DNA from: Aeromicrobium sp. Sec7.5
GTDB taxonomy: Bacteria; Actinomycetota; Actinomycetes; Propionibacteriales; Nocardioidaceae
Length of the DNA: 64,000 nt
Reading direction: 5' to 3'
Assembly: GCF_036867135.1 (NCBI RefSeq)
Contig: NZ_JBAJIJ010000001.1
Location: 372,001-436,000, forward strand
The notes under the pieces: model-generated
What the model was told of the DNA's origin: nothing
The model's input: the letters and a program-made list of their open reading frames with translations, nothing else
The model's database searches: none
Shown: positions 43,092 to 52,634 of the stretch, piece after piece
How the letters are laid out: each line of letters opens with the position of its first letter
How positions within the stretch are numbered: the stretch's first letter is position 1
Program-made: the position numbers and the translations under genes

Positions 43092-43706
43092 TCAGGGGGT
43101 GGTCGTGGCCTGGAGGACGGAGGTGCGGCCCTCGAAGGCCCGGCCGAGCGTGAGCTCGTCGGCGTACTCGAGGTCGCCGCCCATCGGGAGGCCGCTGGCG
43201 AGCTTGCTGACCTTGATGCCGAACGTCGTGAGCGACCGGATCAGGTACGTGGCCGTGGCCTCGCCCTCGAGGTTCGGGTCGGTGGCGATGATGACCTCGG
43301 TGATGGAGGGGTCGTTGAGCCGGGCGTAGAGCTCCTTGATGTGGAGGTTCTCCGGCCCGATGCCCTCGATGGGGCTGATCGCTCCGCCGAGCACGTGGTA
43401 GCGCCCACGGAACTCGCGGGTGCGCTCGATCGCGACGACGTCCTTGCTCTCCTCGACGACGCACAGCACCGTGCCGTCGCGGCGGGTGTCGCTGCAGATG
43501 CGGCACTCGGGATCGGTCGTGACGACGCAGCAGATCGTGCAGAAATGGACCTTGGCCTTGACGTCGACCAGGACCGCGGCGAGCCGGCGGACGTCGTCGG
43601 TGTCGGCGTCGAGGATGTGGAACGCGATGCGCTGGGCGCTCTTCGGACCGATGCCCGGCAGCCTGCCGAGCTCGTCGATGAGGTCCTGGATCACGCCGTC
43701 GTACAC
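43092..43706 (-). CDS. recR: Recombination protein RecR
   Basis: A 204-residue RecFOR-pathway protein that helps load RecA at gaps. The order is helix-hairpin-helix [20 protein letters not shown], the four-cysteine zinc finger [16 protein letters not shown], and a Toprim domain ([33 protein letters not shown]). Length is standard. In many actinobacteria it sits right after dnaX and ybaB; here an acyl-CoA dehydrogenase and the pab fusion lie between and no ybaB is present. Confidence 0.97.
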   Translation of the reverse strand: MYDGVIQDLIDELGRLPGIGPKSAQRIAFHILDADTDDVRRLAAVLVDVKAKVHFCTICCVVTTDPECRICSDTRRDGTVLCVVEESKDVVAIERTREFRGRYHVLGGAISPIEGIGPENLHIKELYARLNDPSITEVIIATDPNLEGEATATYLIRSLTTFGIKVSKLASGLPMGGDLEYADELTLGRAFEGRTSVLQATTTP

Positions 43707-43769
43707 CCCGCCAGCCTACGGGGCGGGGCCCACCGGAATCGCCGCGCCGCGCGTCGGGAGCCGCGGGAT

Positions 43770-44921
43770 TCAGCCGAACGCGTTGATGCCCGTCTCGGCG
43801 CGGCCGATCAGGAGCTTCTGCACCTGGCTGGTGCCCTCGTACAGCGTCATGACGCGGGCGTCGCGCAGGTACTTCTGCACGGGGTACTCGTCGATGAACC
43901 CGTACCCGCCGAAGGCCTGCACCGCGAGGTTGGCCGCACGCACGGCGGCCTCGGACGCGAAGAGCTTCGCCTTCGAGGCCGCGGTGCCGAACGGCTCGCC
44001 ACGGTTCATGAGGTCAGCGGCGCGCCAGGTGAGCAGTCGTGCCGCGTCGGCGTCGACCGAGATGTCGGCGATCATGTCCTGCACGAGCTGGTAGGACGCG
44101 ATGGGCTTGCCGAACTGCTCGCGCTGCGTCGTGTAGGCCACGACCTCCTCGAGGCAGCCCTGCACGATGCCGACACAGCTGGCGGCGATCGTGACCCGGC
44201 CCTTGTCGAGGGTCTTCATCGCGATCTTGAAGCCCTCGCCCCGCTCGCCGAGCAGCGCGTCGGCGGGGACGCGCACGCCCTCGAACGAGAGCGCGGCCGT
44301 GGCCTGGCCGCGCAGGCCGAGCTTGCCCTTCACCTCGGTGCGACCGAAGCCCGGCGTGTCGGTGGGCACCAGGAACGCCGAGATGCCGCGCGCGCCGGGG
44401 CCGTCGGTGCGGGCGAACACGAGCGCGACGTCGGCCCACGTGCCGTTGGTGATGAAGATCTTCTCGCCGTCGATGACCCACGCGTCGCCGTCGAGCACGG
44501 CCTTGGTCGTGAGGTTGCCGGCATCGGAGCCGTGGCCCGGCTCGGTCAGGCCGAAGCACCCGAGCAGGCGACCCGTCGCGATGCCGGGCAGCCAGCGCTG
44601 CTTCTGCTCCTCGGTGCCGTGCCGCAGCACCGACGAGCCGAACAGGCCGGCCGAGACCGAGACGATGCCGCGGATCGAGGAGTCGGCGCGTCCGAGCTCC
44701 TCCGCCGCCAGGACGTAGGTCGTGTAGTCGCCGCCGACCCCCTCGTACTCCTCGGGGATCGTCAGGCCGAAGAAGCCGAGGTCGCCCAGCTTGGGCACGA
44801 TCGCGAGGTCGACCGACTCGCGCCGGTCCCACTCCGCGCGATACGGCACGACCTCGCGGTCGAGGAAGGCGCGGGCGGTGCGCTGGAAGTCGCGCTGCTC
44901 GTCGGTCAGGGTCAGGTCCAT
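43770..44921 (-). CDS. Acyl-CoA dehydrogenase
   Basis: A 383-residue enzyme of the acyl-CoA dehydrogenase family. GCFGLTEPGHGSDAGNL and the INGTWADVALVFAR-like substrate/FAD strand (FITNGTWADVALVFART) are present, and VMTLYEGTSQVQKLLIGR carries the Glu of the catalytic base position. It is close to the glutaryl/isovaleryl/butyryl-type group. Its ATG overlaps the end of the pab fusion by 10 bp, so it is translated from the dnaX-pab operon, although its function seems unrelated. Confidence 0.92.
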   Translation of the reverse strand: MDLTLTDEQRDFQRTARAFLDREVVPYRAEWDRRESVDLAIVPKLGDLGFFGLTIPEEYEGVGGDYTTYVLAAEELGRADSSIRGIVSVSAGLFGSSVLRHGTEEQKQRWLPGIATGRLLGCFGLTEPGHGSDAGNLTTKAVLDGDAWVIDGEKIFITNGTWADVALVFARTDGPGARGISAFLVPTDTPGFGRTEVKGKLGLRGQATAALSFEGVRVPADALLGERGEGFKIAMKTLDKGRVTIAASCVGIVQGCLEEVVAYTTQREQFGKPIASYQLVQDMIADISVDADAARLLTWRAADLMNRGEPFGTAASKAKLFASEAAVRAANLAVQAFGGYGFIDEYPVQKYLRDARVMTLYEGTSQVQKLLIGRAETGINAFG

Positions 44922-47635
44922 CGGGTCCTCCGGAGAGCAGGGTCGCCGGCGAGGAAGGTCGCCAGCATGTCGTGGCCGCGGTGGGTCAGGATCGACTCGG
45001 GGTGCATCTGCACGCCCTCGACGGGATGCACGCGGTGCCGCACCCCCATGATGACCCCCGACGCCGTGCGGGCGGTGACCTCGAGGGCGTCGGGCAGCGA
45101 GCCGGGGTCGATCACGAGCGAGTGGTAGCGCGCGCAGGTGAGGGGGCTGGGCAGGTCGGCGAAGACGCCCGTGCCGTCGTGGTGGACGAGCGAGGGCTTG
45201 CCGTGCACGACCTCCGGGGCGCGCACGACGCGCGCGCCGTACACCTCGCCGATCACCTGGTGGCCGAGGCACACGCCGAGCGTGGGGGTGCTCGGTCCGA
45301 GCCGGCGGACGAGCTCGGCACTGATGCCGGCCTCCGCCGGGCTGCCGGGACCGGGCGACACGACCAGGTGCGTGAACTCGCCGGCGAGGCGGCGAGCCAC
45401 GAGGTCCGCGACGTCGGCCCCGTCCCGGACCGCGTCGTTGCGCACGACCTCGGCCTCGGCGCCGAGCTCCCCGACGTACTGCACGAGGTTGTAGACGAAC
45501 GAGTCGTAGTTGTCGACGAACAGCACGCGGGCCGCGTCGGCACGCCGTGGCCGGGGCGGTTCGACCGCGTCGGCGCCGGACGCCAGGAGGGCCGCGACGG
45601 GTCCGGCGGCCCAGCGACCGACCCCCGGCACCTCGACGACGGGGACGGTGCCGCGCAGGGCGTTGGTGACGAAGACCTCCGACGCCGCGGCGACGTCCGA
45701 CGTCGTGAGCCGGTGCTGGTGCACGGGGATGCCGGCCGACCGGAGCCGCTCGACGACCCGCGCGCGCTCGGTGCCGGGCAGGATCCGGCCGTCGAGCGGG
45801 GGCGTGTGCACGCCGTCGTCGTGCACGAGGAAGAGCGAGGCGCGGCCGGTCTCGAGCACCGAGCCGTCGGCGTCGACGAGAAGTCGGTCTCGGCCGGGGA
45901 CGTGCGGACCGAGGGCGTCGCGGTCGGCCCACTTGTGCCCGCCCCAGCCGCCGGGGACGACCTGGACGTCGAGGGTCCACGGCGCCGGCTCCTCGTGGAG
46001 GGCGGAGACCGCCAGGCCCACGCGGACGTCGCCGTGGGTCGCCGGGACCGCGTCGATCCGGAGCCGGTGGCGACCCACGAGGCCGTGGGTCTTGCGCCGC
46101 ACGGCGCCCTCGAGCCCGGCGCGGATCGTGCGGCCGTGGAGGGCGCGCACGCTGGCGTCGAGCCGGGCCAGGTGGGCATCGAGGTCAACCGGGTCGCCGT
46201 CGACGACCAGGACGGTGTCGAACACGGCGGCGCCGCGGGGGACGGACGTCTCTCGCGGGGGACGCACCTCCCGGTCGCGCGGGGTGCCGGACGCTCGCGC
46301 GAGGGGGACGAGGGTCGCGTCGACGGCGCGGAGCAGCGGGGCGGCCTTGGTGAAGCACTCCCGCAGCTCGGCCTCGGGGGTGGAGTCGGCCACCACCCCG
46401 CCGCCGACCCCCAACCAGGTCGCCCATCGCCCGGGGGAGGCGGCCGCGAACTCGAACGTGCGGATCGCGACGTTCATCTCGAGACCGGCGTGCGCGCTGA
46501 CGTGGCCGATGGCGCCGGTGTAGGCCTCGCGCGCCGTGGCCTCGAGCTCCTCGATGATCTGCAGCGCCCGGACCTTGGGCGCGCCCGTGACCGACCCGGG
46601 CGGGAAGGTGGCGCGCAGGAGGTCGGCATCGGTGAGCCCGGTGCGCAGGTGGCCCACGACGTCGGACACGAGGTGCCAGACGCTGTGCCGCTCGGCGCGC
46701 GCGATCGCGGGCACGCGCACCGACCCCGGTTCGCAGACACGACCGAGGTCGTTGCGCATGAGGTCGACGATCATGACGTTCTCGGCGCGGTCCTTGGTCG
46801 AGGCGACCAGCTCCGCCGGGTCGGCGTCGAGCGGTGCCGTGCCCTTGATGGGGGACGTGAGCACCTCGCGCCCCGTGCGCCGCAGGAACAGCTCGGGCGA
46901 CAGGCTCGCGACGGCGCCACCGGGCCAGCCGACGTACGCGGCGTACGCCGGCGCGAGTGCCTCGACCCCGGCGCAGAACACGTCGACCGGGTCGCCGTTG
47001 AGCTCGGCCTCGAGGCGCTGGCAGAGATTGGCCTGGAAGATGTCGCCGGCGGCGACGTGGTCGAGGACCCGCGCGACGGCGGCGAGGTGCGCGTCGGCGC
47101 CCGGCACCGGCGCGAACGCCGTGAAGGCGTGGCGCTGCGGCGCTGCAGCGCCGCGGAGGTCGGCGGAGAGCCCGTCGAGCCACGCGGCGAGGACGTCGGG
47201 TCCGTCGAGCGACTCGGCCCACCACACCCCGCGCGTGTGACGAAGCACGTGCCGGTAGTGGCCCAGGACGTGATCAGGCTGCGGGATCGGGCGGTGCTCG
47301 CTCGCCGCCCACGGCCCGGCACCTCCGCCGGTCCCTCCGCCGGTCTCCTCCAGGCGCCGACCGAGGCGGAAGCCCCACACGCCGATCCAGCCGCCACCGA
47401 ACGTGCCGTCGGCCGGCGCCGGCGGGCCACCGAGGTCGAACGGATCGTCGTCGGGGCCCAGGACGCGGTCGGGGTCGACCGCGATCAGCGCGTCACCGTG
47501 GTGCCACGCCCCGATGAGGGCGACGGGGCGGTCGTGGTGCCGCAGCCGGCGCAGGACCTCGGTGGGGGAGGCGGTCAGGTCGAGCCGCAGGCGGCTGGCC
47601 GGGCCCGGCTCAGCGGGGTCCCGGGGCTCCGTCAT
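44912..47635 (-). CDS. Triple fusion: aminodeoxychorismate synthase I, ADC lyase and glutamine amidotransferase (PabB-PabC-PabA)
   Basis: A 907-residue protein joining all enzymes from chorismate to p-aminobenzoate, the folate precursor. Residues about 10-440 are PabB (SPIKGTAPLD with Lys264; PPGSVTGAPK). Residues about 460-690 are a class IV aminotransferase/ADC lyase (PLP Lys568 in GGHKWADRDAL; LETGRASLFLV; ILPGTERARVV). Residues about 702-897 are a GATase (PGPGSPAEAG, Cys789 in GVCLGHQ, His878 and Glu880 in MHPES). All active residues are intact. Two-part fusions are common; this order of three is unusual. It overlaps dnaX by 26 bp. Confidence 0.9.
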   Translation of the reverse strand: MTEPRDPAEPGPASRLRLDLTASPTEVLRRLRHHDRPVALIGAWHHGDALIAVDPDRVLGPDDDPFDLGGPPAPADGTFGGGWIGVWGFRLGRRLEETGGGTGGGAGPWAASEHRPIPQPDHVLGHYRHVLRHTRGVWWAESLDGPDVLAAWLDGLSADLRGAAAPQRHAFTAFAPVPGADAHLAAVARVLDHVAAGDIFQANLCQRLEAELNGDPVDVFCAGVEALAPAYAAYVGWPGGAVASLSPELFLRRTGREVLTSPIKGTAPLDADPAELVASTKDRAENVMIVDLMRNDLGRVCEPGSVRVPAIARAERHSVWHLVSDVVGHLRTGLTDADLLRATFPPGSVTGAPKVRALQIIEELEATAREAYTGAIGHVSAHAGLEMNVAIRTFEFAAASPGRWATWLGVGGGVVADSTPEAELRECFTKAAPLLRAVDATLVPLARASGTPRDREVRPPRETSVPRGAAVFDTVLVVDGDPVDLDAHLARLDASVRALHGRTIRAGLEGAVRRKTHGLVGRHRLRIDAVPATHGDVRVGLAVSALHEEPAPWTLDVQVVPGGWGGHKWADRDALGPHVPGRDRLLVDADGSVLETGRASLFLVHDDGVHTPPLDGRILPGTERARVVERLRSAGIPVHQHRLTTSDVAAASEVFVTNALRGTVPVVEVPGVGRWAAGPVAALLASGADAVEPPRPRRADAARVLFVDNYDSFVYNLVQYVGELGAEAEVVRNDAVRDGADVADLVARRLAGEFTHLVVSPGPGSPAEAGISAELVRRLGPSTPTLGVCLGHQVIGEVYGARVVRAPEVVHGKPSLVHHDGTGVFADLPSPLTCARYHSLVIDPGSLPDALEVTARTASGVIMGVRHRVHPVEGVQMHPESILTHRGHDMLATFLAGDPALRRTRWT

Positions 47636-49589
47636 CGATGATCTCCGCGCCGAGCTCGCGGCTCAGCATCTGCTCGACGTCCTCGACCGACTCCTCGACC
47701 ACGGGGTCGCCGAGGTCGGCGTGGGCGTCGGGATTGGGCCGCTCGGTGGCGGCGACGGGATTGGCGAGCGCCGCGCGCACGGACTCGGGCACCGGTGCCG
47801 CGGCGGGCCGGCCTGACTCCGGGCGAGGTGACCCGGTGGCAGCGGGAGCGGCCGCCGACGGCTCGCGGGGCTGCTCCTTCGGGGCGTGATCTCGCTGGGC
47901 CACCCCGGCATCGATGATCGACTCGATGCGCCACGTCACACCGATGACCTGGTGCACGGCCTGCTGCAGGACCTCGTCGGACTTGCTGGAGTGGAACGAG
48001 TCGCGAGCGCCCTGGTTGATGAACGCGACCGTGAGGATCTCCCCCTCGAGGCCCGCGACGTGCGCGTTCTGGCCGAGCAGGATCCAGGCGAACCGGCGCA
48101 GGCCCTGCACGGCCTCGAGGACCTCGGGCCACAGGCGACGGACGTCGGCGACCCCGAGCTGACCGGGGGTGGGCGTGGCCGCCACGGGCTCGGGCTCCGG
48201 TGCGGGAGCAGGCGCGGGCTCGGGGGTCGGCTCGGGCTCCGGGTCGGGGGCCGGCTCCGGCGTGGGCGCCGGCTCGGGCTCCGGGGTGGCCGCGGGTGCG
48301 GGTGTCGGCGCGGGATCAGGTGCGGGTGTGGGCGTGGCGGTCACGGCCGGCGTGGGCGCGGAGGCCTCGACCGCGGGGCGGGCCGGGGTGGCGACGGCCG
48401 GGGTGGCGATCGCGGGCCCGCCCGACTCCAGGCGCCGCTCGATGCGGTCCAGGCGCGCGGCGTAGCCCTCGGTGGCGTGGTCGGCGCCGGGCACGAGGAT
48501 GCGCGCGCACAGCAGCTCGAGCAGCAGGCGCGGGGCGGTGGCGCCGCGGAAGTCGGTGAGCGCGGCGTCGGTGAGGTCGGCGATGCGCACGAGCTCGGCC
48601 GGGCCGAAGGCCTGCGACTGCTGCGTGAGCTGGTCGGCGCGGTCGGCCGGCGCCTCCAGGAGTGCGACCTCGATCGCGTTGGGCACGGCCCGCAGGACCA
48701 CCAGGTCGCGCAGGCGCTGCAGGAGGTCCTCGGCGAACCGGCGGGGGTCCTGGCCGGACTCGATGACCTTGTCGACGACCCCGAACGCGGTGGCGCCGTC
48801 GCGCGCTGCGAACGCGTCGACGGCCTCGTCGAGCAGGGAGTCGGGGGTGTAGCCGAGCAGCTGCACCGCGAGGCGGTAGGTGACGCCCTCGTCGCCGGCC
48901 CCGGCGATGAGCTGGTCGAGCACGCTGAGGGTGTCGCGCACCGATCCGCCGCCGGCCCGCACGACGAGCGGCAGGGCCGCGGCGTCGAGCGTGACGCCCT
49001 CGCTGGCGCAGAGCTGGTTGAGGTAGTCGCCCAGAGTCTTGGGCGGCACGAGCCGGAAGGGGTAGTGGTGCGTGCGCGACCGGATCGTGCCGATGACCTT
49101 CTCGGGCTCGGTCGTGGCGAAGATGAACTTCAGGTGCGGCGGCGGCTCCTCGACGAGCTTGAGCAGCGCGTTGAAGCCCTGCGGGCTCACCATGTGCGCC
49201 TCGTCGATGATGTAGACCTTGTACCGGCTGCTGACGGGCGCGAAGAAGGCCCGCTCGCGCAGGTCGCGGGCGTCGTCGACGCCGCCGTGGCTGGCCGCGT
49301 CGATCTCGATGACGTCGACGCTGCCCGGCCCGCCGCGGGCGAGGTCGCGGCAGCTCTGGCACTCGCCGCACGGATCGGAGATCGGGGCCTGCTCGCAGTT
49401 CAGGGCCCGGGCCAGGATGCGTGCGCTGGTGGTCTTGCCGCAGCCGCGCGGGCCGCTGAACAGGTAGGCGTGGTTGACGCGGTTGCCCGCCAGCGCGTGC
49501 CGCAGGGGATCGGTGACGTGCTCCTGGCCGATGACCTCGGCGAAGGTCTCGGGCCGGTAGCGGCGGTACAGGGCGAGGGGCGCGTCCAC
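47610..49589 (-). CDS. dnaX: DNA polymerase III subunit gamma/tau
   Basis: A 659-residue clamp-loader ATPase. Walker A GPRGCGKTTSAR is at about 46-57, zinc cysteines at 65, 74, 77 and 80, and DEAH Walker B in VYIIDEAHMVSPQGFNALL, with an SRC-like arginine region after. A linker of Pro/Ala/Glu repeats (about 400-480, coded at 48180-48330) leads to the tau C-terminal domain. The start is GTG at 49589. Its stop region overlaps the pab gene start, so both are co-transcribed. Confidence 0.95.
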   Translation of the reverse strand: MDAPLALYRRYRPETFAEVIGQEHVTDPLRHALAGNRVNHAYLFSGPRGCGKTTSARILARALNCEQAPISDPCGECQSCRDLARGGPGSVDVIEIDAASHGGVDDARDLRERAFFAPVSSRYKVYIIDEAHMVSPQGFNALLKLVEEPPPHLKFIFATTEPEKVIGTIRSRTHHYPFRLVPPKTLGDYLNQLCASEGVTLDAAALPLVVRAGGGSVRDTLSVLDQLIAGAGDEGVTYRLAVQLLGYTPDSLLDEAVDAFAARDGATAFGVVDKVIESGQDPRRFAEDLLQRLRDLVVLRAVPNAIEVALLEAPADRADQLTQQSQAFGPAELVRIADLTDAALTDFRGATAPRLLLELLCARILVPGADHATEGYAARLDRIERRLESGGPAIATPAVATPARPAVEASAPTPAVTATPTPAPDPAPTPAPAATPEPEPAPTPEPAPDPEPEPTPEPAPAPAPEPEPVAATPTPGQLGVADVRRLWPEVLEAVQGLRRFAWILLGQNAHVAGLEGEILTVAFINQGARDSFHSSKSDEVLQQAVHQVIGVTWRIESIIDAGVAQRDHAPKEQPREPSAAAPAATGSPRPESGRPAAAPVPESVRAALANPVAATERPNPDAHADLGDPVVEESVEDVEQMLSRELGAEIIDDGAPGPR

Positions 49590-49731
49590 CCCGCGAGCCT
49601 AGCCCCGGCCTGGGACAGCGTCACCATCGCGGCGTGGGCCCCTCCCGTAGCCTCGACACGTGACCTGGGTCACGGTCGAGCGTTGGTCCGGGTGGGTCCT
49701 GCTGCTGGGCGGGACGATGAGAGGGGAACCG

Positions 49732-50880
49732 ATGCGCGTCCGCGTCGTCACCGTCCTGGCCGCGCTCGCCCTGCTCGCGGGAGCCGCGTCCGGCGCGGCC
49801 GCTGCGGGTCCTCGCGAGGCGACGGCACCCGTGCCGATCGAGGTCGGCGCCGCGATCGACTACGTCGCGCTCGGCGACTCCTACACCGCCGGTCCGCTCG
49901 TGCCGGTCCCGACGCCGGGACCGCTCGGATGTGTCCGGTCCAGCTCGAACTACCCCGCCTTCCTGGCCGCCTACCTGCAGGTGCGGACCTTCGCCGACGT
50001 CAGCTGCTCGGCCGCCCGCACCGAGCACCTGTTCGCCTCGCAGCCCGGGATCCTGCCGCAGGGTCTGCCCGAGAACCAGAACGCCCCGCAGCTGCTGGCC
50101 GTGACCGCGGAGACCGACCTCGTGACGCTCGGCATCGGGGGCAACGACTTCGGCCTGTTCGGGGAGCTGATCGACTCGTGCGCCGATCTCGCGGCCGAGC
50201 ACCCGGAGGCCGACGCGCCGTGCCGCGACAGCTTCACGACCGACGGCGTCGACACCAAGCTGCGCGACGCCGCCGCGATCCAGGGCCATGTCGAGCAGGC
50301 GCTCGCCGCGATCGTGGAACGGGCGCCCGACGCCACGGTCGTCGTGGTGGGCTACCTGCACATCCTCCCCGAGGAGGGCACCTGCGCCGCCGTGCCGTTC
50401 GCTCCCGGTGACTACGCCTGGGGAACGCAGGTCCACCAGGCGCTGAACGCCTCGCTCAGCCGTGCCGCCGAGGCCTACGGCGCCAGCTACGTCGACATGT
50501 ACGCGGCCTCGGTCGGACGCGACGCCTGCGCCGCCGAGCCGTGGGTCAACGGCGAGCAGATCCGGGCCGACGCGTTCAGCTACCACCCGTTCCGCTCGGG
50601 CATGAAGGGCATCGCCGACGCCGTGTTCCGGCAGCTCACCGACGACGTGCCGAATCCGTTCGCCCTGCCGCTGCTGCAGCTCGTGAAGCGTCTGCCGGCC
50701 CTGGTCGACGTCGACGGGCTCCTGGGCTACGTGGCCGCCGGGGGCTCGGTGCCGCCGCAGGTGCTCGAGGACGCCGAGGCGCCGGCGGCTCCGGCCGCAG
50801 CTTCGCCGGCCTTGCTGACGAACATCGCTGCCCTGCTCGCGGGTCTCGAGTCGGCACCGCCGACGTCCCCCGCCGGCTGA
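49732..50880 (+). CDS. Secreted SGNH/GDSL lipase-esterase
   Basis: A 382-residue exported hydrolase. A signal peptide (about 1-23, ending GAAAA) is followed by an SGNH fold with block I VALGDSYTAGP (Ser), a Gly block, GIGGNDFG (Asn) and block V YHPFRSGM (His). Six Cys suggest disulfides as in Streptomyces secreted lipases. A C-terminal Ala/Pro-rich tail follows. The ATG at 49732 follows GAGAGGGGAA. Substrate: lipid or acetylated polymer, not determinable. Confidence 0.86.
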   Translation: MRVRVVTVLAALALLAGAASGAAAAGPREATAPVPIEVGAAIDYVALGDSYTAGPLVPVPTPGPLGCVRSSSNYPAFLAAYLQVRTFADVSCSAARTEHLFASQPGILPQGLPENQNAPQLLAVTAETDLVTLGIGGNDFGLFGELIDSCADLAAEHPEADAPCRDSFTTDGVDTKLRDAAAIQGHVEQALAAIVERAPDATVVVVGYLHILPEEGTCAAVPFAPGDYAWGTQVHQALNASLSRAAEAYGASYVDMYAASVGRDACAAEPWVNGEQIRADAFSYHPFRSGMKGIADAVFRQLTDDVPNPFALPLLQLVKRLPALVDVDGLLGYVAAGGSVPPQVLEDAEAPAAPAAASPALLTNIAALLAGLESAPPTSPAG

Positions 50881-50908
50881 GGGCCGGCGGCGACCAGGGA
50901 CGGCGGGC

Positions 50909-51607
50909 CTAGCGCGGGACGATCCCGGTGCGGCCCTGCCAGCTGCCGTGCTCGGCGACGGGCCGGAACCGCAGGGTCGTGAACTCGTGGTGGAAGTCGC
51001 GACGCTCCCGCTCGACCATGGCGTCGGCGTGGCGGCGCGGGGCGTCGCCGGCGCTGCGGCCGAACACCATGTCGGTCATCGCCCGGGTCGTGCGCCAGAT
51101 CGTGAACGTCGCGACGGTGCGCGGGGGGCGTGCCGCGGCGAGCGCCAGGGTCACGCCGGGGTGGTCGCGCACGAAACGCTCGACGGGACGACCCCAGTGC
51201 AGGAAGCGGGGCACCTCGGGGATCTTCATGCGTGCGAGCGTGAAGGCGACCGCGGGTTCCTCGGGATCGCTGCGCCCGGCCACCTCCGGCAGGTCGGCCA
51301 GCTCGGCGACACGGCCCCAGCGCCGCAGGAACTCCAGGCGCACGTGCCAGCCGTCGGCGAGACGTCGACCGAGCGGGTCGCTCGCGAGGAACGCGTCGAG
51401 CGCCGACTCGTCGTCCCACGCGCAGAACATCGCGAGCCGGCGCAGCTGCATCCGGTCGGTCGAGACGACCGGCGCCCCGAGACGCATGCTTCCCATCGGC
51501 TCGGCGAGCCGCAGCCCCGGGACCGGCCGACGAGCCCCGGGGCGGCGCGCCATGGCGCGGGCCGTCGCGCCGGCGGGGACCTCGGCGAGGTGGAAGGAGT
51601 GCAGCAC
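50909..51607 (-). CDS. Spheroidene monooxygenase-like (CrtA-family) protein
   Basis: A 232-residue protein that resembles CrtA-type monooxygenases. Shared features are a ferredoxin-like start (FHLAEVPAGATARAMARRPG), a central AAARPPRTVATFTIWRT strand with MTDMVFG, and a C-terminal FHHEFTTLRFRPVAEHGSW ending in G. No carotenoid genes lie nearby, so a role in carotenoid oxidation is doubtful; related proteins may be haem-binding. Family assignment is from memory and moderate. It precedes no obvious partner; the hydrolase gene 13 bp upstream shares its strand. Confidence 0.58.
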   Translation of the reverse strand: MLHSFHLAEVPAGATARAMARRPGARRPVPGLRLAEPMGSMRLGAPVVSTDRMQLRRLAMFCAWDDESALDAFLASDPLGRRLADGWHVRLEFLRRWGRVAELADLPEVAGRSDPEEPAVAFTLARMKIPEVPRFLHWGRPVERFVRDHPGVTLALAAARPPRTVATFTIWRTTRAMTDMVFGRSAGDAPRRHADAMVERERRDFHHEFTTLRFRPVAEHGSWQGRTGIVPR

Positions 51608-51620
51608 GACTCGGCTCGGC

Positions 51621-52601
51621 TCAGTCCAGGTCGTGGAAGGCCGACCAGCGGTCGATCGCGGCGTAGGCGGCCGCTCGTGCCGCCGCCTGCGACAGGAAGA
51701 CGTCGTGGCGGGCGCCGGGGATCGGCAGCGAGGTGACCGAGCCGCCGAGGCAGCCGGCCCACCGCGCGATCTGCTTGACGTCCAGCACCGCGTCGCTGGC
51801 GTCGGTGCGGGGTCCGTGCCTGCGGGCGAACCACGTCCTGTCGGACCGCAGCACGAGGGAGGGGATGCCCAGGTCGAGGCCCCGGTGCAGGGTGGCGTGG
51901 CCGCGGCGCACCGCGTTGAGCCAGCCGAAGGTCACGGGGAAGCCGGTCAGGGGCTTCCACTCGGTGTCGTAGTCCCACTCGCCGGCGCCGCTCGTGTGCA
52001 GGCTCGCGCCGTACGCGTCGCCATCGGGGAGGGGGAGCCGCTCGAATGGTCGTAGCCGCGACACGGTGCGGATGACCTGCGTGCCGACCGATCGTATCCA
52101 GGGCGAGCCCTGCAGGTCGAACCAGGGACTGTCGAGCACCAGCGCGGTCACCCCGATCTCGCGGGCGCCGCGGCGGGCCAGCCACAGCGGGAGGATCAGT
52201 CCGCCCGTGGAGTGGGCGCCGAGCACGACCTCGAAGCCACCGGTCTCCTCGCGGATGATCGCGATCGCGGCGTCGAGCTCGGCGTCGTAGAGCGTCAGGT
52301 CGGAGACGTAGTGCGGCGTGTGGCCCGGTCGGCGCGAGCGGCCGCACTTGCGCAGGTCGAGCGCGTAGAAGGCGTAGCCGCGCTCGGCGAAGAACTCGGC
52401 CAGCTCGGTCTGGAAGAAGTAGTCGCTGAACCCGTGCACCCACAGGAACGCCCGACGGGGTTCCCGCCCCAGGGGGCCCGTGGCCGGTCGGGCCCGGACG
52501 AGGGTCGCGACGACCTCGCCCTCGCCATCGGGATCGGTCCCGAGATCGATCGTCCGCTGTTCGTAGCCGGCACCCAGCACGTCCTCGACCCACGCTGACA
52601 T
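51621..52601 (-). CDS. Alpha/beta hydrolase, monoacylglycerol-lipase type
   Basis: A 326-residue serine hydrolase of the Hydrolase_4 family. The oxyanion strand is FLWVHGFSDYFFQTELAEFF, the nucleophile is in LGAHSTGGLILPLW (His-Ser-Thr-Gly-Gly, serine near 121), and a His in PIPGARHDVFLS ends the triad. Members cut monoacylglycerols or lysophospholipids. It is likely co-transcribed with the CrtA-like gene 13 bp downstream. The ATG at 52601 is close to the divergent exporter. Confidence 0.85.
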   Translation of the reverse strand: MSAWVEDVLGAGYEQRTIDLGTDPDGEGEVVATLVRARPATGPLGREPRRAFLWVHGFSDYFFQTELAEFFAERGYAFYALDLRKCGRSRRPGHTPHYVSDLTLYDAELDAAIAIIREETGGFEVVLGAHSTGGLILPLWLARRGAREIGVTALVLDSPWFDLQGSPWIRSVGTQVIRTVSRLRPFERLPLPDGDAYGASLHTSGAGEWDYDTEWKPLTGFPVTFGWLNAVRRGHATLHRGLDLGIPSLVLRSDRTWFARRHGPRTDASDAVLDVKQIARWAGCLGGSVTSLPIPGARHDVFLSQAAARAAAYAAIDRWSAFHDLD

Positions 52602-52634
52602 GGGGCGAGCATAGCCACGCACAATGGGGACGAC

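Noticed and set aside
48180..48330. Periodic repeat that might be taken for a CRISPR or minisatellite
   Set aside because: It is the in-frame Pro/Ala/Glu linker of DnaX; no conserved repeat-spacer pattern. No CRISPR array was seen in the window.
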